Positions 55,796-64,000 of a DNA stretch of 64,000 nucleotides are shown here, in pieces. The DNA lies in the NCBI GenBank assembly GCA_016788165.1, contig JAEUTH010000017.1, positions 150,961 to 214,960 of the forward strand. The letters are read 5' to 3'. Below the pieces are notes generated by a model. The model ran no database searches. It worked only from the letters and a program-made list of their open reading frames with translations, and was not told the origin of the DNA. The translations under genes and the position numbers were made by a program. Origin of the DNA: Bacteroidia bacterium. Lineage in GTDB: Bacteria; Bacteroidota; Bacteroidia; AKYH767-A; OLB10. How positions within the stretch are numbered: the first letter of the stretch is position 1; every line of letters begins with the position of its first letter.

Positions 55796-57163
55796 TTGAA
55801 TACGATAATTACAGTTTCTGTATTAGGTTTAATAGCTATGCTGGCTGAAATATTTAGCTTCAAAAAAATATTACCTGTATTGGTATTTTTTGGATTGGCA
55901 ACAGCTTTATATTTCAATTTTAACGACTGGAGTACATATCATAGTTATTTTTATAATATGACTACAATTGATAATTTTTCAATTGTATTTTCTTCACTGC
56001 TTATTGGTGCAGTAATAATGTGGCTACTTATGGCCGGAAGTTATTATCGAGATGAAAATAAGATAACAGACCATTTGGCTATAATCTGTTTTGCATTAGT
56101 TGGAGGCATATTGATGACCTCTTACACTAACCTGATGATGCTTTTTGTGGGTATTGAAACCATTTCGATAAGTATGTATGTACTTGCCGCATCGGATAAA
56201 GTAAGCCTAAGGTCGAACGAAGCCGGCTTAAAATACTTTTTAATGGGTGCATTTGCTACCGGCTTATTATTGTTTGGAATTGCACTTATATATGGCTGCA
56301 CAGCTTCTTTCGACTTAGGTGTGATAGCCGGTTACGTAAGTGCCGGAAACTTGCCACAGATGTTTTATGTAGGCTTAATCTTGATACTATCAGGTATGTT
56401 TTTTAAAGCCGGTGTGATTCCATTTCACTGGTGGACTCCGGATGTATATCAAGGCGCACCCACAGCAATAACTGCTTTTATGGCAACTGTGGTTAAGGCA
56501 GCTGCTTTCGCATCATTTTTCAGATTATTCCAAATGTCATTTGCCGGAGTTGCCGGTTGGTGGATTGAAATATTAATTATCGTTTCGGCTGTCACTATGA
56601 TATTTGGCAATCTGATGGCCGTAAGCCAAACCAGTTTAAAACGTTTATTTGCATACTCAAGTATTGCACATGCTGGCTATATGCTTATGGCAATTATTGC
56701 ATGTAACGATATGGGCGCACGTTCATTAATTTTATATGCCTATGCTTATAGTGCAGCCAGTATTGGTGCTTTTGCTTTTCTGATTATACTTATTAATCAA
56801 CTACAAACCGACCATCAGGATGCTTTAAAAGGTTTAGCATATAGCAACCCGTTATTGGCGATTTTTTTGGCAGTTATATTAATTAGTTTAGCAGGCATAC
56901 CGCCTACAGCAGGTTTTTTTGCAAAATATTATTTGTTTACCACACTTATCAGCCAAGGCTATGTTGGCTTGGTAATTATTGCAGTACTTAGTTCGCTTAT
57001 AGGTGTTTATTTTTATTTAAGGCCTATTATATTTATGTTTCAGCATTCAAATGTTGAAACCAAACTTAAGATATCTCAATCAAGCCTGGCCTTTTTCGCT
57101 TTAGTTACATTGATTATAGTAATCTTAGGTTTTATGCCGCAATTAATTATTGAGATTATATAA
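55796..57163 (+). CDS. nuoN: NADH-quinone oxidoreductase subunit N
   Basis: The likely start is a TTG at 55796, giving MNTIITVSVLGLIAMLAEIFS; no ATG lies before the first helix. The 455-residue antiporter-like subunit carries LFVGIETISISMYVLAAS with the Glu in the channel, KAGVIPFHWWTPDVYQGAPTA and FAYSSIAHAGYMLMAI. It closes the complex I cluster; I see no strong hairpin terminator in the 235 bases that follow. Confidence 0.96.
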   Translation: MNTIITVSVLGLIAMLAEIFSFKKILPVLVFFGLATALYFNFNDWSTYHSYFYNMTTIDNFSIVFSSLLIGAVIMWLLMAGSYYRDENKITDHLAIICFALVGGILMTSYTNLMMLFVGIETISISMYVLAASDKVSLRSNEAGLKYFLMGAFATGLLLFGIALIYGCTASFDLGVIAGYVSAGNLPQMFYVGLILILSGMFFKAGVIPFHWWTPDVYQGAPTAITAFMATVVKAAAFASFFRLFQMSFAGVAGWWIEILIIVSAVTMIFGNLMAVSQTSLKRLFAYSSIAHAGYMLMAIIACNDMGARSLILYAYAYSAASIGAFAFLIILINQLQTDHQDALKGLAYSNPLLAIFLAVILISLAGIPPTAGFFAKYYLFTTLISQGYVGLVIIAVLSSLIGVYFYLRPIIFMFQHSNVETKLKISQSSLAFFALVTLIIVILGFMPQLIIEII

Positions 57164-57398
57164 ACGCGTATTAATTTTAATGGCAAAACTACTTTTCATT
57201 ACGAACTAAAGTAAAATTTAAAACCTACTTTAATTTATAGTTGCTAAGTAATTTCTCGAATAATAAAATAACATGAGTTAACTATCTATAAACCTACGCG
57301 AAAAAATTAAAAACAAATTCAAATCAACTGTGTAAAATTGGTATAAAATATGTTTTTAATTTACCTACTTACATCAAAAACATATTAGTTTTAGCTTC

Positions 57399-60300
57399 AT
57401 GTATTCCCAACGAAATATTGAATTGCTTAAATTTCAACTTGCATTTTTATTGATTTTATTAGCTTCCTATGCGTATGCATCGCCTGTATCATTTACGTTA
57501 ACAGCGCAAACTTCGAGTTATGGTAGCTATCAAATTTCCTGTAATGGAAGCAATGATGGATTTATTGATTTAACGGTTACCGGTGGTACTGCACCTTTTG
57601 TTTTTGCGTGGAGTAATGGTTCTACTACAGAAGATATTAACAATCTTTCAGCAGGTACCTATAAAGTAATTGTTACAGATGCAACTTTATTTATAGATTC
57701 AATGGAAGTTACACTAAGTGAGCCGTTGCCAATTTCGATTGCTGTTTTAAATAAAAAAGACGTTTCTTGTTTCAATGGTGTAGATGGTGCAATTGATATT
57801 GATGTTAGCGGTGGTGTACCTATTTATACATATCAATGGTCAAGCGGTGAAATTACCCAGGATATTACAGCAATAGCTGTCGGAACGTACACTATAACTG
57901 TAACTGATAATCAGAGTTGCACAGTTTCAAGTGTTTTTAATATTTCAGAACCAGCACCTATCAATTTAAGTATGCCGGCTTCAAACGAGTTTTGTAGTTT
58001 ATCAAATGGTAGTGTAACTGCATTAGTAAGTGGTGGTGTTGGTGGTTTTACTTATGCTTGGAGTAATGGGGCAACCAATGCTTCGATTAATTTTTTAAAC
58101 GCAGGTTCTTATACAGTAACTGTTACCGACCTTAATTTATGTTCGGTTACCGGCTCAGTTACGTTAATAAATTTTGCATCTCCACAAATTACGGTTGACA
58201 GTACAAAAATTGTTTCCTGTATTGGTGGTATTGATGGAGCTGCCTATATAACAGTATCGGCAGGTACGTTGCCTTATAGTTATTTATGGAGTAATGGAAA
58301 TACCAATCAGGATCTGGTAAATGTTAGTGCCGGTACCTATACAGTAACAGTTACAGATGGCGTAAACTGTACCGCACAAACTATAGTTGTGGTAAATCAA
58401 TTGGCTGAGTTGCAAATTATACTAAACCAACAGGATGATAGTTGCGGTAATAATGGTGGATATATTGCGGCAAGTGTTTTTGGAGGCGTATCGCCTTACT
58501 CTTTTTTATGGTCGAATGGTGCAACTTCAGATTCGATTTTTGGATTAAGTGCCGGAACCTATACGGTAACAGTTAATGATTTAAATTGTAGCGTTAAAGC
58601 CCAAGCCACTATTAATGCAAACGCACCATTGCTTGTTTCGTTAATCCAGCTTAAGAATGTTACTTGTTTTGGTGCAACCAATGGTGATATTAATATTGAT
58701 GCAACTGGCAATGGGCCATACACATACACTTGGTCAAATGGAAAAACAACACAAGATAATTCAAGTATTGGAGCCGGAGTTTACACCGTTACGGTTACCA
58801 ATTCATTTGGTTGTTCTGTAGTTAAAGTTTATACTGTAACTCAGCCACCACCCATAACCGTTTCCAGTATAGTTGATAGTGCTACTTGCTCGCAAAGTAA
58901 TGGCAGTATTAGTGTAATTGCTTCAGGTGGAACGGGGTTATTATCTTACTTGTGGAGTACCGCTGCTGTTACAAATACTATTACAAATTTGGTGGGAGCA
59001 ACTTATACAGTTACTATAACTGATGCAAATAACTGTACAAAAGATACAGCAATAAAAGTTCCTACATCGCAAATCCCTTTAATTGTTGTTGATTCGGTTA
59101 TTAATATATCGTGCACGGGTTATATTGATGGCAAGATTGATTTAAGTGTTAGTTTAGGTGGTCCTTTTAACTACCAATGGAGTAATGGCAAAACTACACA
59201 GGATATAAATTTATTAAATGCAGCCACCTATACAGTAACCGTTACTAACGCATCAGGCTGCTCAGCAACATTAAGTGTGCCGGTTACTGAACCCAATCCA
59301 TTAACTGCAACTTTTACTAATACAGCTGAGTTTTGTTCGTTAAGTAATGGAAGCAGTGCCATTAATGTTCAAGGTGGTACACAACCTTATAATTACTTTT
59401 GGTCTAATGGTAGCACAGCGTCAACTATTGCCGCAATAGTAGCCAGTGTTTATACATGTACTATAACAGACAACAATGGTTGTTCTGCTTCATTTATAAC
59501 AAATGTACTTAGTACCAGTGGCCCGGTAATTTCAAATATTAATAAAACTGATGTAAAGTGTTTTGGCGGTGCAGATGGCTCGATAACAATCTTAGTCAGT
59601 GGAAATGCACCATTTTCTTACTTATGGAGTAATGGACAGACAACACAAAACATCTCGGGTTTAATCAGCAACAATTATTCAGTTACAGTTTCAGATGTTA
59701 ATGGCTGCAATACAACAAGCAATATTTTAGTATCACAACCAAACATTATTTCATTTTCAATAACTACAACTCCCTCAGGATGCAGTCTGATTGATGGTTC
59801 AGCATCTGTTAGTATCAATGGGGGCGTAATGCCATATCAGTTGCTTTGGAGTAATGGAAGCACAACTTCATCAATAAATTCGTTAACGTCAGGTGCATAT
59901 ACGGTAACAGTTACTGATGCAAATAATTGCACCATGTCTGCCATTGTAAATGTGCCAGCAACATCAATTCCTGTAATTACAAATTCAGTATTAAGTAATG
60001 TGACTTGTTTCGGTGGCAGTAATGGTAATATTGATATTACTGTTAGTGGTGGGTTGTCATTCACTTTCTTATGGTCTGATGGTAGCACAAATCAAGACTT
60101 ATTGCTTAAACCTGCTGGAGGATATACGGTAACAATTACCAATAATGAGGGTTGTACAATTAGTGCATTTTATACTATCACCCAGCCAACTGACATAGTA
60201 ATAGTACCTACTGTTTCTAATGCCAGTTGTAATCAGAATAACGGTAGTATTTCAATAAATGCGAGTGGTGGTAACCCTGGATACACCTACTTGTGGAGCA

Positions 60301-63300
60301 CAGGTAATACAAGCTCGTCAATTAATAGTATTGCTGCAGGTACGTATACAGTAACCGTAACCGATATAAATGGATGTTCCGGTTCCTTAATAATTAATGT
60401 AAGTAATCAAACCGGACCTACCATTACCAATACTCAAATCATTGATGTAACTTGTTTCGGAGGTAATAATGGTGCGTTAAACGTAACTGTTTTTGGTGGT
60501 ACCCCACCGCTTAGTTATTTATGGAGTAATGGAGCTACGGTTCTTAATATAAATAGTTTAGTCAGTGGCAATTATACACTTACAATATCCGATGCAAACA
60601 ATTGTAAAGCTAACACTACATTATTTGTTAATCAGCCGTTGCTGTTAGCTAATAATTTTAATATTGTTCTTGATAGTTGTAATGGTTCAAAAGGCGCTTT
60701 AATATCAAATGTAACCGGTGGTACGTTTGCTTACACTTTCAATTGGAGTAACGGTTCTACCAATGCGTCAATAACAAATGTGTTAGCCGGTAATTATACT
60801 GTAACAGTTACAGATTCAAAAGGATGTTCTGCTGTGTTTTCTGGCGCAATTCCTATGTCGCCAGTTCCGGTAATTACCTTAAATAACTTGCAAAACGTTT
60901 TATGTAATGGCGGAAATAATGGGAGCGTAGTGCTCAACCTTACTGGAGGTAATTCATTTACATACTTATGGAGTAACGGAAACTCGCTACAGAATTTGTT
61001 GAATGTTAGTGCCGGAAATTATACGGTAACTGTAACCAATAATTTCTCGTGCTCTACAAGTCAAACCTATACAATAACACAACCCGCTTCTATCACAATT
61101 AACCATTCAAGCATAGCATCAACATGTGGAATTTTAAATGGTTCTGTTTCAACAAATATTGCCGGAGGGGCTTCACCTTATACATACCTTTGGAGTAGCG
61201 GCAGTACAAATGCATCCATTTCAAATTTAGCAGGGGGCACATATACAGTAACTGTAACGGATGCTAATAATTGCACAGCATCAAAATCCATTTTAGTTCA
61301 GGCACTTGGTGCTCCCTTTGTTTCAGTTGTAAATGTAAGTAATGTAAGCTGTTTTAATCTGAGCAATGGCAGCATAACCGTTTCCATTACCGGAGGTACA
61401 ACACCATATACATTTGTTTGGTCTGATGGTAATACTAATCAAAATCGTTCCGGATTGTCAGCAGGTACGTTTACTGTTACTGTTACCGATATTAATGGTT
61501 GTACTTCAGTAGCAGTTCAAACTATTTCGCAGCCGGCTTTACTTCAGGTTAGTTTAAATAATATTAATTCAAATTGTAATTTAAGTAACGGTCAAATAAC
61601 TGCAACAGCAAGTGGTGGCCAAGGAAGTAATTACACATTTTTATGGAATAATGGTGCTACATCAGCAACTATATCCAGTTTACCGGCCGGCACCTATACA
61701 GTAACTGTAACTGATGCGAATGGTTGTTCTACTACCAAAATTACATCCATCACCAACCAAAGTGGTCCAACAGTTACGATAGCTTCAATTATTGATGTTT
61801 CATGTTTTGGTGGTAATAATGGCAGTGTAAATATTACAGTCCAAGGTGGGACTAATCCGATAGCATATTTGTGGAGCAATGGTGTAACTACGCAAAATGT
61901 TTCAGGCTTAACGCCTGGTGCTTATACGGTTACAGTTACTGATGCCAACAATTGTTTGGCTACTGCATCCGGTACTGTTGACGAACCTTCGCCACTGACT
62001 ATAACTGAAGTAATTACACACACTACCTGCAGTAACAGCAATGGAAGTATTGGAATTTCTGTTTCCGGGGGCACTGGTCTGTATAACTACATTTGGAATG
62101 ACGGCAGTACACTAAGTAACCGGTCTAACTTGTTGGCTGCCATTTATACAATAACTGTATCTGATAGTAATGGTTGCACTGAATCAAAAAGTTTTGTGGT
62201 AAATGATGCAGCAGGGCCTGCGATAACAGTTTTGCAACCAACCCACATTCTTTGTTTTGGTGCCGTATCGGGAGCTATAAATGTTTCAACTACCGGTGGC
62301 ACCTTGCCATTAAGTTATTTATGGAGTAATGGCGCTACAACTGCAAATATTTCATCATTAGCAGCCGCTACATACACTGTAACCATTACGGACGTTAATG
62401 GTTGTTTTATAAGTGCGAATCAAACTATTAATCAGCCGACCGATATTGTTCTAACAACCAATGCCACGGCTACTACATGTAGCCAAAATAACGGTGCAGC
62501 TTCAGTAAGTGCAGTAGGTGGTGCCGGTAATTTCACATATTTATGGAACAATGGAAACACAAACAATAGCATATCAGGTTTAGCATCCGGTACATATATG
62601 GTAACTGTTACAGATGCCTCGTTGTGTACCAAAACTGCCAATGTAAATGTAAACAGTTTTAATGGCCCTGTTGTATCCGTTCAAGCAGTAACTGATGTCA
62701 GCTGCAACGGTTTTGCTAATGGTAGCATAATAACCAATTTAACGGGTGGTACTGCTCCTTTTACTTTTAATTGGAGTAATGGAAGTACAAATCAAAATTT
62801 GGTTTTAGTTGCCGCTGGTACATATACGTTAACAGTAACAGATGGCAGCAATTGTGTGTCGTCTTTAACCGCAACTGTTAATGAACCTGATAAAATTATA
62901 ATAAATGCTAATTCGATTGATGCAAATTGTGGCAATGCTGTAGGTGCAATTAATACTGCAATTGTTGGAGGTACTGCACCTTATACTTTTAGTTGGTCAA
63001 ATGGGGCTACAACAGCATCAATTTTAAATTTGTTACCCGGAAATTATACATTAACTTTAACAGACTTTGCAGGATGTATTGAAACCAATTCATTCACAAT
63101 TAATTCAACTGCAATACCTAATATTGCGCTTGTAAATAAATCAGATGTATCGTGTAACGGGAACAATAGCGGTTCTATAGATTTAAATGTTTCTGGTGGT
63201 GTTTCCTTTACCTATATTTGGAATGACGGTGCAATAACTTTGGACAGAATTAACTTATTAGCCGCTTTGTATTCGGTTACTGTAACAAACAATTTTGGTT

Positions 63301-64000
63301 GCACAGCTACGGCATCTTATTTAATAAATGAACCACCTTTACTTAGTGTTGGACTAACTGCTGCTAATCCGTTGTGTAATCAGAATAATGGCAGCATTAC
63401 TGCGAATGTGCAAGGTGGTATTTGGAGCTATAGTTATGTTTGGAGTAATGGCAATACAAGCAGTTCGATTAATAACCTAACAGCAGGTACATATACAGTA
63501 GTAGTTACAGATGCCAATGGCTGCACAGCCTCTGCCTCAAAAATTCTAACTGATATTCCGGGGCCAGATTTAAGTTTGGTTTCTACTTCAAACGTTACTT
63601 GTAATGGCCTTGCTAATGGTTCGATTGATTTAAATACGATTGACGGCACACCGCCTTACATATATTTATGGAGTAATGGTTCAACTATACAAGACCAAAT
63701 AGGACTTATTGCCGGCACATATACAGCAACGGTTACAGATCTAAATGGATGTACAGATGTTTTAGTTCAGGTTATAACGCAACCGTCCATAATCAGCATC
63801 ACCACAGGCAGCAGCAATGCCACCTGCGGGCAAAGCAATGGCAGTGTAAGTGCCACAGCCACAGGCGGCACGGGCTTACTCAGCTATTTATGGAATACGG
63901 GAGCGGTAACGAGTACGGTAATAAATTTACCTGCCGGCACCTATACAGTAACTGTAACCGATGGCAATGGCTGCAGCCAAAGTTCGGTAACAAGTTTAAG
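57399..64000 (+). CDS. Giant SprB-repeat surface protein (3' end outside the window)
   Basis: An ATG at 57399 opens a frame that has no stop before the window ends, at least 2,200 codons; I confirmed the frame at the start, at six internal repeats and at the last codons. A signal peptide (about residues 1-28, ending AYAS) is followed by a short segment and then only repeats of about 75 residues. Each has the SprB-repeat core (C-x-G-x-x-G-S/D-I, YLWSNG) and the closing strand GTYTVTVTDxNxC. SprB-type proteins are exported by the type IX system and act as gliding adhesins; a C-terminal sorting domain would be expected beyond the window. Codon use and GC rise abruptly near 63780. Confidence 0.93.
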   Translation, partial: MYSQRNIELLKFQLAFLLILLASYAYASPVSFTLTAQTSSYGSYQISCNGSNDGFIDLTVTGGTAPFVFAWSNGSTTEDINNLSAGTYKVIVTDATLFIDSMEVTLSEPLPISIAVLNKKDVSCFNGVDGAIDIDVSGGVPIYTYQWSSGEITQDITAIAVGTYTITVTDNQSCTVSSVFNISEPAPINLSMPASNEFCSLSNGSVTALVSGGVGGFTYAWSNGATNASINFLNAGSYTVTVTDLNLCSVTGSVTLINFASPQITVDSTKIVSCIGGIDGAAYITVSAGTLPYSYLWSNGNTNQDLVNVSAGTYTVTVTDGVNCTAQTIVVVNQLAELQIILNQQDDSCGNNGGYIAASVFGGVSPYSFLWSNGATSDSIFGLSAGTYTVTVNDLNCSVKAQATINANAPLLVSLIQLKNVTCFGATNGDINIDATGNGPYTYTWSNGKTTQDNSSIGAGVYTVTVTNSFGCSVVKVYTVTQPPPITVSSIVDSATCSQSNGSISVIASGGTGLLSYLWSTAAVTNTITNLVGATYTVTITDANNCTKDTAIKVPTSQIPLIVVDSVINISCTGYIDGKIDLSVSLGGPFNYQWSNGKTTQDINLLNAATYTVTVTNASGCSATLSVPVTEPNPLTATFTNTAEFCSLSNGSSAINVQGGTQPYNYFWSNGSTASTIAAIVASVYTCTITDNNGCSASFITNVLSTSGPVISNINKTDVKCFGGADGSITILVSGNAPFSYLWSNGQTTQNISGLISNNYSVTVSDVNGCNTTSNILVSQPNIISFSITTTPSGCSLIDGSASVSINGGVMPYQLLWSNGSTTSSINSLTSGAYTVTVTDANNCTMSAIVNVPATSIPVITNSVLSNVTCFGGSNGNIDITVSGGLSFTFLWSDGSTNQDLLLKPAGGYTVTITNNEGCTISAFYTITQPTDIVIVPTVSNASCNQNNGSISINASGGNPGYTYLWSTGNTSSSINSIAAGTYTVTVTDINGCSGSLIINVSNQTGPTITNTQIIDVTCFGGNNGALNVTVFGGTPPLSYLWSNGATVLNINSLVSGNYTLTISDANNCKANTTLFVNQPLLLANNFNIVLDSCNGSKGALISNVTGGTFAYTFNWSNGSTNASITNVLAGNYTVTVTDSKGCSAVFSGAIPMSPVPVITLNNLQNVLCNGGNNGSVVLNLTGGNSFTYLWSNGNSLQNLLNVSAGNYTVTVTNNFSCSTSQTYTITQPASITINHSSIASTCGILNGSVSTNIAGGASPYTYLWSSGSTNASISNLAGGTYTVTVTDANNCTASKSILVQALGAPFVSVVNVSNVSCFNLSNGSITVSITGGTTPYTFVWSDGNTNQNRSGLSAGTFTVTVTDINGCTSVAVQTISQPALLQVSLNNINSNCNLSNGQITATASGGQGSNYTFLWNNGATSATISSLPAGTYTVTVTDANGCSTTKITSITNQSGPTVTIASIIDVSCFGGNNGSVNITVQGGTNPIAYLWSNGVTTQNVSGLTPGAYTVTVTDANNCLATASGTVDEPSPLTITEVITHTTCSNSNGSIGISVSGGTGLYNYIWNDGSTLSNRSNLLAAIYTITVSDSNGCTESKSFVVNDAAGPAITVLQPTHILCFGAVSGAINVSTTGGTLPLSYLWSNGATTANISSLAAATYTVTITDVNGCFISANQTINQPTDIVLTTNATATTCSQNNGAASVSAVGGAGNFTYLWNNGNTNNSISGLASGTYMVTVTDASLCTKTANVNVNSFNGPVVSVQAVTDVSCNGFANGSIITNLTGGTAPFTFNWSNGSTNQNLVLVAAGTYTLTVTDGSNCVSSLTATVNEPDKIIINANSIDANCGNAVGAINTAIVGGTAPYTFSWSNGATTASILNLLPGNYTLTLTDFAGCIETNSFTINSTAIPNIALVNKSDVSCNGNNSGSIDLNVSGGVSFTYIWNDGAITLDRINLLAALYSVTVTNNFGCTATASYLINEPPLLSVGLTAANPLCNQNNGSITANVQGGIWSYSYVWSNGNTSSSINNLTAGTYTVVVTDANGCTASASKILTDIPGPDLSLVSTSNVTCNGLANGSIDLNTIDGTPPYIYLWSNGSTIQDQIGLIAGTYTATVTDLNGCTDVLVQVITQPSIISITTGSSNATCGQSNGSVSATATGGTGLLSYLWNTGAVTSTVINLPAGTYTVTVTDGNGCSQSSVTSL
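57535..64000 (+). repeat. Tandem array of 29 SprB-type units of about 225 bp, alternating A/B
   Basis: Counting the conserved closing strand (TYTVTVTD and variants) gives 29 units from 57651 to 63935, a mean spacing near 224 bp or 75 codons. Units are of two kinds. A units mostly start CFGGxNG and are followed by a linker with QP or EP. B units start C-S/N-Q-x-NGS and are followed by a linker of the type GP-x-I ending DV or NV. After two A units at the start, A and B alternate strictly to the end. DNA identity between units is low, so the array is old and held by protein-level constraint. Confidence 0.88.

Noticed and set aside
59837..63649. Four short reverse-strand ORFs in the SprB region (59837-60088, 61694-61879, 62432-62641, 63434-63649)
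   Set aside because: They are antisense to repeat units of the open SprB frame and resemble one another (TVTVY-like endings) only because the repeats do. None has a start context or a known fold.
57535..64000. CRISPR-like or satellite reading of the regular 225-bp periodicity
   Set aside because: The period is exactly three-fold, the frame is open throughout and similarity is at protein level with low DNA identity. It is a coding repeat.

Overview
The window looks like a chromosomal segment of a free-living, low-GC member of the Bacteroidota, probably of the Chitinophagales/Sphingobacteriales side, although the sequence alone does not fix the genus. The signs are the many Cys-anchored lipoproteins, fasciclin, DUF4199, TamB and OmpH/Skp envelope genes, a complex I operon with a short NuoG that lacks the molybdopterin domain, promoter-like TAnnTTTG boxes, the small SRP RNA, and a giant SprB-repeat surface protein of the kind tied to gliding and type IX secretion. 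Most of the window is ordinary core and envelope gene content. I see no prophage, insertion sequence, CRISPR array or defence island.

Region 1 (1-6.3 kb) is a maltodextrin-use locus: the end of a GH65 phosphorylase, a lipoprotein GH13 alpha-glucanase and an SLC45-like MFS sugar transporter. Two minus-strand lipoproteins interrupt it. A perfect 10-bp inverted repeat overlaps the probable promoter of the GH13-MFS operon and is a good operator candidate. Region 2 (6.3-15 kb) holds a TMTC-like membrane TPR protein, a fasciclin protein, a phosphate-selective-type porin, a large BNR-propeller protein and a glycosidase-like lipoprotein, followed by a terminator and tRNA-Leu(GAG).

Region 3 (15.2-30.1 kb) mixes a pair of small coiled-coil membrane proteins, WbqC, MurQ, a GT2/DUF4199 pair, the SRP RNA, transaldolase, two translationally coupled methyltransferases, a methyltransferase-GT2 fusion, the selenium pair SelD-MnmH with YqgE, PdxH and a membrane metallophosphoesterase. 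Region 4 (30.2-43.8 kb) has Skp/OmpH, TamB with a coupled periplasmic-binding-fold lipoprotein, TsaD, an esterase, a coiled-coil protein, an HI0933-type flavoprotein and a minus-strand cluster that looks devoted to copper: a diheme MbnH/MauG-type peroxidase, MbnP, a small His-containing lipoprotein and SCO.

Region 5 (44.0-57.2 kb) is a complete 14-gene complex I operon in the order nuoABCDEFGHIJKLMN, with one 235-bp gap before nuoJ that carries a promoter-like sequence. Region 6 (57.4 kb to the end) is a single open frame of at least 2,200 codons built from 29 units of about 75 residues. The units alternate strictly between two types after the first pair, so the real building block is a dimer of about 150 residues. 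The GC content jumps in the last visible unit. The gene runs off the window. Convergent neighbours across the whole window are packed extremely tightly, several with overlapping stop codons.
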